From Prolixibacteraceae bacterium UBA5740 (GTDB taxonomy: Bacteria > Bacteroidota > Bacteroidia > Bacteroidales > Prolixibacteraceae): a stretch of 47,989 nucleotides of DNA. Position 1 is the first letter of the stretch; the number at the start of each line of letters is the position of its first letter. The stretch lies in NCBI GenBank assembly GCA_002419285.1, contig DIFU01000070.1, positions 1-47,989 of the forward strand, given 5' to 3'. The position numbers were made by a program, and so were the translations under genes. Shown one piece after another: positions 33,971-41,557 of this stretch. The notes beneath the pieces are model-generated. The model was not told the origin of the DNA, did not search any database, and saw only the letters and a program-made list of their open reading frames with translations.

Positions 33971-35359
33971 TTATTTCCCTACAATTTGTTCAATTTCGGC
34001 AGGCAGAACGGGTACTCTCTTGCCAAGAATCCGGCTGCCACCTGAAGTCACAAGAATATCATCCTCAATCCTTATACCCCCAAATGTTTTATATTCTTCC
34101 AGTTTATCGTAACAGATGAAATCTGCGAGCTTTTTCTCTGACTTCCATTGGTCAATAAGGGCAGGAATAAAATAAATGCCTGGTTCATTGGTGATCACAA
34201 ATCCCGGCTCCAGGCGTCGTCCCATGCGAAGTGCCGAAGTGCCAAACTGTTTCGAAGGCCGTATTTCATCATCAAACCCGACATATATCTGACCAAGGTC
34301 TTCCATATCGTGCACATCCAGACCCATCATGTGTCCCAAGCCATGTGGAAAGAAGAGGGCGTGTGCCCCGTTGGCAACTGCCTCCTTTACATCCCCTTTC
34401 ATCAATCCGGCAGCTTTCAGACCGCTTGCAATAACCTCGGCCGCTGCCAGGTGAACAGACAAATAGGTTACTCCAGGACGAATCAATTTGGTGGCCGCAT
34501 TGTTGGCTTCCAGAACAATATTATAGATTTCAAGTTGTTTTTGGGTGAAAGTTCCACCAATAGGGATGGTTCTTGTAAAATCACTGGCATAGTGCATTCC
34601 GCTTTCAGCTCCGGCATCAACAATCATTAATCTACCTTTAGCCAGGGTTTGGCTATGATCATGATTATGAAGGGTTTCACCATTCTGTGAGAGAATGACC
34701 GGGAAAGACAGCATTCCCCCACCGCCAACCGCGATTCCTTCTATCCGACCTGCAATTTCCTGCTCCCATGTTCCTGTTACAGCCATTTTCATGGCTGTGA
34801 CATGCATTTCGTATCCTGTGGCGCAAGCTTTTTCAATCTCCTCAATTTCACAATCTTCCTTCACCGACCGCAACGCCACAACCGCTTTAATCAGTTCAAC
34901 TGATGCATATTCTTTCTGACGGTGGATATCGATGCCTGTCAGTTCCTTAAGCAATATTTTATTTTCTCCCCTGTAAGGAGGAAGAAAGTGAACTGCTCTG
35001 CCTGAACGAATCACACCCGATAGATATCCGAATAAATCGTTAAATGGTCGGGTTGACGAAACTCCAGCTTTGGAGGCATTTTCAGCCATAGAAACCTGCG
35101 GCCCCATCCAAATGATATCGTCCATATCGACATCATTCCCAAAAATGATTTCTTCACCTGATTCAATATCCAGAACTCCGGCCAGCCCGGGCATATCTAA
35201 CCCAAAAAAATAGAGAAACGAACTATCCTGCCTGAAATGAAAGGTATTTGAAGGATAATTCATGGGTGAATCGACGTTTCCCAAAATCAATGCGACGCCT
35301 TTGGAAATTGATTGGATCAGCTTCTGCCTGCGCTTGATATAAACATTTTTTTCGAACAT
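33971..35359 (-). CDS. M24 family Xaa-Pro aminopeptidase
   Basis: A 462-residue cytoplasmic metallopeptidase that removes an N-terminal residue before proline. The N-terminal creatinase-like domain includes NYPSNTFHFRQDSSFLYFFGL (core FRQDSSFLYFFG); the pita-bread catalytic domain has the two metal Asp residues in DAGAESGMHYASDFTRT, the metal His in HGLGHMMGLDVHD, and Glu residues in NEPGIYF and GIRIEDD. ATG 35359 (MFEKNVYIKRRQKL) is chosen because the family starts here; the longer frame adds 31 residues without similarity. Monocistronic and divergent from the CMP-kinase-like gene. Confidence 0.92.
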   Translation of the reverse strand: MFEKNVYIKRRQKLIQSISKGVALILGNVDSPMNYPSNTFHFRQDSSFLYFFGLDMPGLAGVLDIESGEEIIFGNDVDMDDIIWMGPQVSMAENASKAGVSSTRPFNDLFGYLSGVIRSGRAVHFLPPYRGENKILLKELTGIDIHRQKEYASVELIKAVVALRSVKEDCEIEEIEKACATGYEMHVTAMKMAVTGTWEQEIAGRIEGIAVGGGGMLSFPVILSQNGETLHNHDHSQTLAKGRLMIVDAGAESGMHYASDFTRTIPIGGTFTQKQLEIYNIVLEANNAATKLIRPGVTYLSVHLAAAEVIASGLKAAGLMKGDVKEAVANGAHALFFPHGLGHMMGLDVHDMEDLGQIYVGFDDEIRPSKQFGTSALRMGRRLEPGFVITNEPGIYFIPALIDQWKSEKKLADFICYDKLEEYKTFGGIRIEDDILVTSGGSRILGKRVPVLPAEIEQIVGK

Positions 35360-35548
35360 AAGGATTGTATTTTTTTCTGTTGGACCCGAAATTATAGTTT
35401 TTATTTCTCTTAACCAAGTTCCTGCCACACTTAGCATCTGAGCCATTGACAAAACGCAAAATCAGAACACCCCCATTGACGAGATTTGGCCACCCGAAAG
35501 AATCATGCACGGAATACCTCCGTTGTGAGCCATAAAAATGATTCGATT

Positions 35549-35562
35549 TTGGGGATCCCCAA
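35549..35562. promoter_or_regulatory. Perfect 14-bp palindrome in a divergent promoter region
   Basis: TTGGGGATCCCCAA lies 70 nt before the CMP-kinase-like ATG and is flanked by two copies of ATTCGAT (35541, 35572). It may be a regulator site; there is no T run, so a terminator is unlikely. Confidence 0.35.
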
Positions 35563-35632
35563 CAAAAAAGCATTCGATAAATAAACCCTGGCGATTATAT
35601 AAACGTAAAATTGAAAACAAAAGCGACCTGTC

Positions 35633-36373
35633 ATGAAAAATTCATTACTCGCCTACCTGAATAAACGGATGCATAGCGAAGCTGTGAGTTCACAGAATGA
35701 ACGTCCCCCGGGTCCGGTCATTACCATTTCCCGCGAAGTGGGATGCTCGGGTCTGGCGATAGCGGAATCACTTGCATTCAAGCTAAATGAGAAGTATCCC
35801 GGCCACGAATGGAAAGTTTTGTCAAAGGAGATTTTCCATCAGAGTGCCCAGGAACTCAACCTCGATCCGGAAAGAGTCTCCCGGGTTTTTAAACAAATTG
35901 ACCGGACTGACTTTGACGAGGTGCTGAACGCCTTTCATGAGAAGAAATACAAAAGCGACAAGAAAGTCCGAAAAACGGTAGTCGACGTCATCCGGAGCTT
36001 TGCCGAAGACGGATTTTGCATCATTGTTGGACGAGCCAGCAACGTAATAGCGGCGGATATCAAAAATGCCCTGCATATACGTATCGTTGCTCCTCTCGGA
36101 TACCGGACACAGAGCATCATGGAGAGAAATAATTTTTCGAAAGATACGGCACTGAAATTTATAGATCAGGTCGAAAAAGAACGATTTGCCTACAGGCATG
36201 CAGCCATGAACAAAGGAATCAATGCTCCGGAGTTTTTCGACATCACGTTTAACCGGGCCGCCTTCCGTGAGGAGGTAATGCTTGACATTATGATGGTCGC
36301 TGTTGCCGAAAAAGGTATCCTAAATGATTACCTGCCTGAAAAAGGTCAGCATGAAAGGCAAAACACCCTATGA
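35633..36373 (+). CDS. Cytidylate kinase-like family protein
   Basis: A 246-residue protein of the cytidylate kinase-like family. After a basic 25-residue lead it has VITISREVGCSGLAIAESLA (P-loop-like region; core REVGCSGLAIA), then GFCIIVGRASNVI and HIRIVAPLGYR, ending with a helical lid. The P-loop lacks the usual GKS/GKT Lys-Ser ending, which is common in this subfamily, so its substrate is uncertain; true CMP kinases (cmk) are shorter and differ. It stands alone and ends at a bidirectional terminator. Confidence 0.83.
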   Translation: MKNSLLAYLNKRMHSEAVSSQNERPPGPVITISREVGCSGLAIAESLAFKLNEKYPGHEWKVLSKEIFHQSAQELNLDPERVSRVFKQIDRTDFDEVLNAFHEKKYKSDKKVRKTVVDVIRSFAEDGFCIIVGRASNVIAADIKNALHIRIVAPLGYRTQSIMERNNFSKDTALKFIDQVEKERFAYRHAAMNKGINAPEFFDITFNRAAFREEVMLDIMMVAVAEKGILNDYLPEKGQHERQNTL

Positions 36374-36424
36374 AAAAGCCCCCCGACAATGTGGTTCAAT
36401 AACACATCGTCAGGGGTTTTTCTT
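36373..36424. terminator. Bidirectional terminator between the CMP-kinase-like gene and the metal locus
   Basis: CCCCCGACAATGTG (about 36380-36393) pairs imperfectly with CACATCGTCAGGGG (about 36403-36416), flanked by A5 on the left and T5 on the right. Confidence 0.75.
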
Positions 36425-36471
36425 TAGTGGCACAAACCTGGTGCCTGCCTGGCTATTGCCAAACCTCTTTT

Positions 36472-36837
36472 TCAATGATGACCATTTCCTCCCTGGTTTG
36501 AAGCAGGCTTTTCCCCAGTACCTTTAAGTATGGCGGCATAATCAGCCTCTGAAATTTTCTCGGCTTTATAGCCCTTTTTCTCTACGGCCTTTTGAAGCTT
36601 TCCGTCATCGGTTTTCTTATCGGTATAAACCACTTTTACGGTGTTGGACACGTGGTCGATTTTTAAGTCCTTTACCCCTTTCTCGAAGCGTAATTGCTCA
36701 AAGAGGGTATTTGCACAGTCCTGGCAATGCATATTACTCTTGAAACATACCACTTTATCGCCTGACTTTTGGGCGAAGGATGGCATGGCTGTCAGCATGG
36801 CAAGGCAGCCTGCCAGAATAATCACTAAGTTTTTCAT
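36472..36837 (-). CDS. Periplasmic heavy-metal-associated (HMA) domain protein
   Basis: A 121-residue protein with a signal peptide ending PSFAQ (about residue 23) and one HMA ferredoxin-like domain with the metal site MHCQDC (Cys38, Cys41), plus Cys31. HMA domains bind soft metals such as Cu(I), Zn or Hg through two Cys. The tail is His-rich at the very end (GGNGHH). It is last in a three-gene operon after the TonB receptor (15-nt gap), which suggests it accepts metal from, or passes it to, that import system. Confidence 0.85.
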   Translation of the reverse strand: MKNLVIILAGCLAMLTAMPSFAQKSGDKVVCFKSNMHCQDCANTLFEQLRFEKGVKDLKIDHVSNTVKVVYTDKKTDDGKLQKAVEKKGYKAEKISEADYAAILKGTGEKPASNQGGNGHH

Positions 36838-36852
36838 ATCAATTCTTTTTAA

Positions 36853-39075
36853 TTAATTATAATTCAACGTAAATCTCAAACCCATGTATATGCGACGTCC
36901 CGAAACGGGGCCCCAGATACGGGTGGCATCAAAACCCTGATTAAAAGGACTTTCGTGCCCAATCACGGCATGGTGCTGGATATAATCAGTCAGGTTCTCG
37001 GCGCCGGCATAAATGCTCCAGTACCTGAAATATCGGGTAACCTGCGCATTCATTACAGTATATGAAGGGAATTCCTCATTCATTCCTGCCAGATTCAGAC
37101 TCGCATCAGGAAGCAATGGAAGTCTTCCTCCACCATTAAACTGCACGGTATAATCGAACATCCATCTTTTCAGGTTGGTCGTATAATTCATGGTTACGAG
37201 GCCTTTATATCTGCTTGTCAGGGGTTTTTCCACCAATTCACCACTGATGGTCTGTTTAACGTCATTTTGTCTCCAGGCAACAAGAAGATCCAGGTTTTTT
37301 ACCACCGGATAGCGGACATCGACCTGCCATGAATTTGCATAGGATTTACCATCCAGAGGGGCAATGATTAATTGCTGGGCACTGGTTTCCCTGTCAACAA
37401 TCAGCTGTTTCTGAAAATCGGTACGATAAAACTCTGCCGATATTGTCAGGTCCCGATCAGCAACGTTGTACTTCTGTATGAAGTTGACACCATAATTCCA
37501 GGCTTCTTCCTGAATCGTTTCTTCAAAGACCAGTTCCCTGAAATTGGACAGCAAAAAGCTGTTTTCAGCCAGCACATTTGCCGTACGGTAGCCTTTCCCG
37601 GCACTCAACCGGAAAGTCCATCTGGGATCGGGCTGGTACCTGAAGTGCATTCTGGGGGTCACCATGGTACCAAACATGTTGTGAAAATCGGCACGTATGC
37701 CAGCCATTAAAGTCAATTTATCAGAGGGTTTCAGGGTGTACTCCGTAAAAATCCCCGGAACTGATTCCTTTCGGTCCATGAGGCGCTGATTCAAAATTTC
37801 ATCAAAGCTGTTCAGGAAAAAACTTGCTCCCGAATTCAATGTATGGAAGCCATTCTTATCCAGGTCTTGCGTCCAGATCAGATTGGCATAAAATCTGGTC
37901 TCATCCCCTTCGTAATCATGAAGTCCGTAAAACGAATCCATGGATTGTTGCACCGCATTGGTCAAAAGTGCAATGGCAGAGTTTTGCGACGGAAATACAT
38001 ATCCGGCCTTGAATACAGCCTCCACTAAACGATTATCAATACCAATGCCATATGGCGAAGAGGAATTCCTTGGCATGTCCTTCCTGAAATCAACCTGCCC
38101 GCCTTGCCTCTCATCGTTCAGAAAACGGAGACCACCATGTAACATTAGACCTTTATAATTATTATACTTCCACATGTTATAAAAATGAACCTGCGTAGTC
38201 AGTGGATGGTCCAGAAACATGTCATGATTGTGGTCAATACGATTGGAAAGATTCTCGGCATGGAAGAACACCCCGGTAGTTAGCATATCCTTATGTAACC
38301 TGATATTTGAATTGGCATTGAATTCGGTTTTGCCATCGGCACTGGCGAATGCGTTGAGATGAAGCTTTTCCTGGCTGTCGGGTTTCTTGAACTCGACATT
38401 GATTTGCCCCGCAATGGATTCATAGCCATTCAGCACCGACGATGCCCCTTTCGAAACCAATATCGATTCCATCCATGGACCAGGAATAAACGTGAGCCCG
38501 AAATTGGTCGCCAGTCCCCTGAAATTGGCGATGTTCTCGGTCTGCAACTGCGAATAGATCCCGTCTAATCCAAGCAATCTGATTTGCTTCGCACCACTCA
38601 CGGCATCGCTGTAACTCACATCAACCGACGGATTGGTTTCAAAACTTTCGGCAAGGTTGCAGCAGGCAGCCTTATGAAGCTCCGCACCTCCTATCCTTTC
38701 AGTTTGAATGGGACTGATGGTTGATAGATAAGTCCCCCTGTCCTTTTGCACCACAGTAATTTCCTCAATTTCGAGATTGGGTTTTAGGACTATTTCCAGA
38801 GGTGCTTCACCGTCAATATGAACTGTTTGCGGTTCATACCCGATAAAGCTGAACTTCAGCATGTGTTGGTTGTTTTTTTGGGAAATCGAAAACGCCCCGT
38901 CCGAATCGGTGGTCGTACCCTGTCGGGTGTTTTCCCAAATGATGTTTACACCTGGCAATGGCTGCAATGAACCATTTTCATTGGCGTATACCTTGCCGGT
39001 AACAACCCTGGACACTTGAGCAGCAGCCAGGATGGAAAATAAAATAAGTACTGGTATTATCAATATTTTTTTCAT
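36853..39075 (-). CDS. TonB-dependent receptor of a putative metal-uptake locus
   Basis: A 740-residue outer-membrane receptor: signal peptide (to about 19), CarboxypepD-regulatory-like domain (about 22-105), plug (about 115-215) with AACCNLAESFETNPSVDVS (core ACCNLAESFE) and FVSKGASSVLNGYESIAGQI (core SKGASSVLNGYESI), then a barrel. The Cys-Cys in the plug is unusual for TonB receptors but is a feature I associate with receptors next to HMA and HYC_CC_PP genes. Ligand is unknown; a metal or metal complex is inferred from the neighbours only. It starts 50 nt after the Cys/His-rich gene. Confidence 0.88.
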   Translation of the reverse strand: MKKILIIPVLILFSILAAAQVSRVVTGKVYANENGSLQPLPGVNIIWENTRQGTTTDSDGAFSISQKNNQHMLKFSFIGYEPQTVHIDGEAPLEIVLKPNLEIEEITVVQKDRGTYLSTISPIQTERIGGAELHKAACCNLAESFETNPSVDVSYSDAVSGAKQIRLLGLDGIYSQLQTENIANFRGLATNFGLTFIPGPWMESILVSKGASSVLNGYESIAGQINVEFKKPDSQEKLHLNAFASADGKTEFNANSNIRLHKDMLTTGVFFHAENLSNRIDHNHDMFLDHPLTTQVHFYNMWKYNNYKGLMLHGGLRFLNDERQGGQVDFRKDMPRNSSSPYGIGIDNRLVEAVFKAGYVFPSQNSAIALLTNAVQQSMDSFYGLHDYEGDETRFYANLIWTQDLDKNGFHTLNSGASFFLNSFDEILNQRLMDRKESVPGIFTEYTLKPSDKLTLMAGIRADFHNMFGTMVTPRMHFRYQPDPRWTFRLSAGKGYRTANVLAENSFLLSNFRELVFEETIQEEAWNYGVNFIQKYNVADRDLTISAEFYRTDFQKQLIVDRETSAQQLIIAPLDGKSYANSWQVDVRYPVVKNLDLLVAWRQNDVKQTISGELVEKPLTSRYKGLVTMNYTTNLKRWMFDYTVQFNGGGRLPLLPDASLNLAGMNEEFPSYTVMNAQVTRYFRYWSIYAGAENLTDYIQHHAVIGHESPFNQGFDATRIWGPVSGRRIYMGLRFTLNYN

Positions 39076-39125
39076 AGCACATAATAGTTTAATGATGGAT
39101 GAATAAATTCACTATCAATAAATTA

Positions 39126-39629
39126 TCAGGCTATTTCGGGAATTTTGGTCTTGCAGATAAAATGGATGTAATTATCCAACCGCACAATCAGGGGCGGAGG
39201 ATTTTTTAACCAATCGACTTTATTTACCGATAACTGGTCTTCAACGTTTTCGTTCCCATATATGTCAATCACTGAATCAGCAAATACTGGCAACAAATTG
39301 ATGGTGATTGTCTTTTGATCAGTGAATTGTTCAGTATTCTGATAAAACCTTGCGTCGGGGTTGTCGCATCCACAATGGTCCGAATGATTTTGGCTTTCAC
39401 AAGGCTGGTTAGATTCTTCGTTGCAGCAAGCCATCAGGTCATCAGCATGCTCCCTGAAAAGATGTTGATGCTCTTCCTCCAAGGATGCGCATGTTTCGGG
39501 CGCTATATAAATTGTTGTTTTGTTTGAACCGGTACAGTTACAATGCGACTGGATTACCAACACCCCTGATACCGATAAAATAAACGGTAACAGTACCAGT
39601 ATGCTGATGATGGGCTTCCAGGTTTTCAT
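39126..39629 (-). CDS. Cys/His-rich HYC_CC_PP-type protein
   Basis: A 167-residue protein with an N-terminal hydrophobic segment (about 7-26, signal or anchor), then clustered metal-type ligands: SHCNC (Cys30, 32), Cys47, His53/55/61, ACC (Cys68, 69), Cys77, His82/85 and CGC (Cys86, 88), followed by NPPPLIV. The His-Cys, Cys-Cys and Pro-Pro blocks match the HYC_CC_PP family found beside metal TonB receptors in this phylum. Likely a periplasmic or membrane-bound metal-binding protein; which metal is unknown. First gene of the operon with the receptor and HMA protein. Confidence 0.75.
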   Translation of the reverse strand: MKTWKPIISILVLLPFILSVSGVLVIQSHCNCTGSNKTTIYIAPETCASLEEEHQHLFREHADDLMACCNEESNQPCESQNHSDHCGCDNPDARFYQNTEQFTDQKTITINLLPVFADSVIDIYGNENVEDQLSVNKVDWLKNPPPLIVRLDNYIHFICKTKIPEIA

Positions 39630-39736
39630 TATAATTATTCTCTTACTGACTACAGAATCTTTTTCACTCAGGAAATTTGATGTTGTTCATCAATCATAAA
39701 TGACCAATATCATTATGAACATACCATTTCCAAATA

Positions 39737-39744
39737 CAAAAATA
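39737..39744 (-). promoter_or_regulatory. Predicted promoter (-7 box) of the metal locus
   Basis: Minus-strand TATTTTTG matches TAnnTTTG exactly; start near 39730, leaving a leader of about 100 nt before the Cys/His-rich gene. -33 is unclear. Confidence 0.4.
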
Positions 39745-39837
39745 AGGGTTCAGATCAAAAATTGCTGTTAATGGAAAGTTAAAGACTATAAAGTATTTTA
39801 TTTAACACTCCTTAAATAACTACCCAATACCTAGGGT

Positions 39838-39952
39838 ACCGATTCGGTATTTCAATAGTGCTTCTGCTGTTCTTTTATAGTTTTTGTATAATGATTTACT
39901 ATACAAGAACTATGCAAGAACTATACAAGAACTATACAATATACGAATCGGT
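39838..39952. repeat. Repeat-rich foldable intergenic element
   Basis: Outer arms ACCGATTCGGTAT (39838-39850) and ATACGAATCGGT (39941-39952) are inverted. Inside, TATAGTTTTTGTATA (39876-39890) pairs with TATACAAGAACTAT (39900-39913) around a 9-nt loop. The right arm repeats as an 11-bp unit CAAGAACTAT(G/A) three times (39904, 39915, 39926), so several alternative foldings are possible. No frame or known RNA family is recognised. Confidence 0.55.
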
Positions 39953-40483
39953 GTGGGACCTGACAGCAATTTATTCCTCATTTCCTAATTTCCTCTTCCT
40001 CATATTTAAAAATACGTGATTTTGAAGATGGTATTTCGTAAGAGATTTCCATTACTTGTAAAATTCCTTTTTTTGGCACTTTTACTTGTTTAAAAATTCC
40101 ACATTATTGAAAATATGTCTAAATATCAAACCATTATGAAAGTGGAAATTTCCACATTTTGCCAATTGAAATAGATTTTGCACATTTCACGTATCATTTT
40201 TCATCAACGGATGAAACACTTCGGAACCCATGGCTTGCCACACATATAAATAGGCAAGCCAAAACATTGGTTTAAAAATGTCCAGGTATGTTTTTATAGT
40301 TTAATCTATATATGATATACTAATGGATGATGTATTTATAAAAAATAACTTCATTTTTTTTATAAAAAATTGGGAAATATCTCAATGGGAAGAAGAGCAC
40401 GGCCTCCCATCTTTGATACAACCTGTTGCAGGTAAGCAAGTAAATTGGAGTCAACAAAACCATGATTTTTGATTTCACGGTCA
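39953..40483. other. Gene-free stretch with two further inverted repeats
   Basis: No supported gene. It holds the perfect palindrome GTGGAAATTTCCAC (40142-40155) and the hairpin TGGCTTGCC/GGCAAGCCA (40231-40239, 40253-40261). A minus-strand 72-residue frame (40320-40538) is rejected because it runs through a terminator hairpin. Confidence 0.5.
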
Positions 40484-40521
40484 CAAAAAAAGCCGTCGGA
40501 AATTGTTCCGACGGCTTTTTT
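40484..40521 (-). terminator. Terminator of the TPR gene
   Basis: AAAAAAGCCGTCGGAA and TTCCGACGGCTTTTTT form a long perfect stem around a 4-nt loop (40502-40505); the left A run gives the T run needed on the minus strand. Confidence 0.85.
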
Positions 40522-40538
40522 CTGATTTTTGATATCAA

Positions 40539-41390
40539 TTATAACAATTGTTTGCAGGCATCGATCAGTTTCTGTGCATTTGCATTCTTTGGATCGAGTT
40601 TCAAAGCCTTTTCAAGCAGTTCGACTGCTTTTTTGAATTCAACTTTAGCTTTATCAAGCTCGGCGGTATAGGCATCATCGGCAGTTGTCATGGCACCATC
40701 ATTAACTTTCTGGTTGGCTGCGTTGATAATGGCTGCTCCACCGGTATACAATTCGTTTCCTGAACCAACATAAACATTGGCCAAAGCACCGGCGATTTTT
40801 TGGTCAGCGGGAAATTTGGTATTTGCTTCCACCAGGGTGGCCTCATACAGTTCGTCATTTCCCATTCTTTTCAGTGCAGCTGCCTTATTGAAATAGGCAT
40901 CTTCGGGCCTGAAATTGGCGGCAATCGCCTCATTGAAGTGCTTGACAGTCTTTTCGAAATTCTCGAGGCGGAAGGCAAGAACGGCTGAATTGAAGCTCAG
41001 TGCACCTGTATCTTCCTCAGAAGTTTCAATTGCTTTTTCATAGCATTCCAGAGCCTTGGCAGCATCTTTCATTTTATTATAAACTGTACCTTTATATTCC
41101 CATGCTTTGGAAACATTGGCTTCAGCTTCGATAGCCTTGTCAAAATAGGTCAATGCTGCTTCGTTTTTATCAGCCTGCATGGCAGCAAAACCAATATTGA
41201 AGTTAATGGAAGCATCTACCTGAACATCACCCAGGTTTTTCATTGCATTGTCGTAAAGTTCAAATGCTTCGGCATACTGGCGATTTTTCATCGCTTCATT
41301 GGCCTTGTTGATCATCTCAGCGGCATCCTGGGCCAATGCCGCAAACGAAAGAAATGCGGCAAAAATTAAAAGAACAAACCTTTTCATCAT
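40539..41390 (-). CDS. Exported TPR protein
   Basis: A 283-residue protein with a signal peptide ending AALAQ (about residue 20) and about six tetratricopeptide repeats along its length (ADKNEAALTYFDKAIEAEAN, KMKDAAKALECYEKAIETSE, then LEKALKLDPKNANAQKL at the end; landmarks given only). Likely periplasmic; TPRs mediate protein binding, and the partner is unknown. It has its own promoter and terminator, so it is monocistronic. Confidence 0.85.
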   Translation of the reverse strand: MMKRFVLLIFAAFLSFAALAQDAAEMINKANEAMKNRQYAEAFELYDNAMKNLGDVQVDASINFNIGFAAMQADKNEAALTYFDKAIEAEANVSKAWEYKGTVYNKMKDAAKALECYEKAIETSEEDTGALSFNSAVLAFRLENFEKTVKHFNEAIAANFRPEDAYFNKAAALKRMGNDELYEATLVEANTKFPADQKIAGALANVYVGSGNELYTGGAAIINAANQKVNDGAMTTADDAYTAELDKAKVEFKKAVELLEKALKLDPKNANAQKLIDACKQLL

Positions 41391-41443
41391 TTAGATTTTT
41401 TTAATTTCTATTTGTTTCACGTAATATTTTCAATCAAGAGTCT

Positions 41444-41476
41444 CAAAAATAGCAATATTGATTCTATATATGCAAG
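41444..41476 (-). promoter_or_regulatory. Predicted promoter of the exported TPR gene
   Basis: Minus-strand -7 box TATTTTTG (41444-41451) matches exactly; CTTG (41473-41476) 21 nt upstream resembles the -33 TTTG. Start near 41437, about 47 nt before the ATG. Confidence 0.5.
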
Positions 41477-41557
41477 TTAAATTTTCACTCTTGCCAAATT
41501 TCCTGAAATAACAATCTAATCAGCTACATATATTCATAAATTATGCCAAACTCAGCG

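Noticed and set aside
39904..39936. Short CRISPR-like repeat array
   Set aside because: The 11-bp repeats are directly adjacent with no spacers and no cas genes are present.
40320..40538. 72-residue minus-strand frame
   Set aside because: It contains the terminator hairpin of the TPR gene and has no family similarity.
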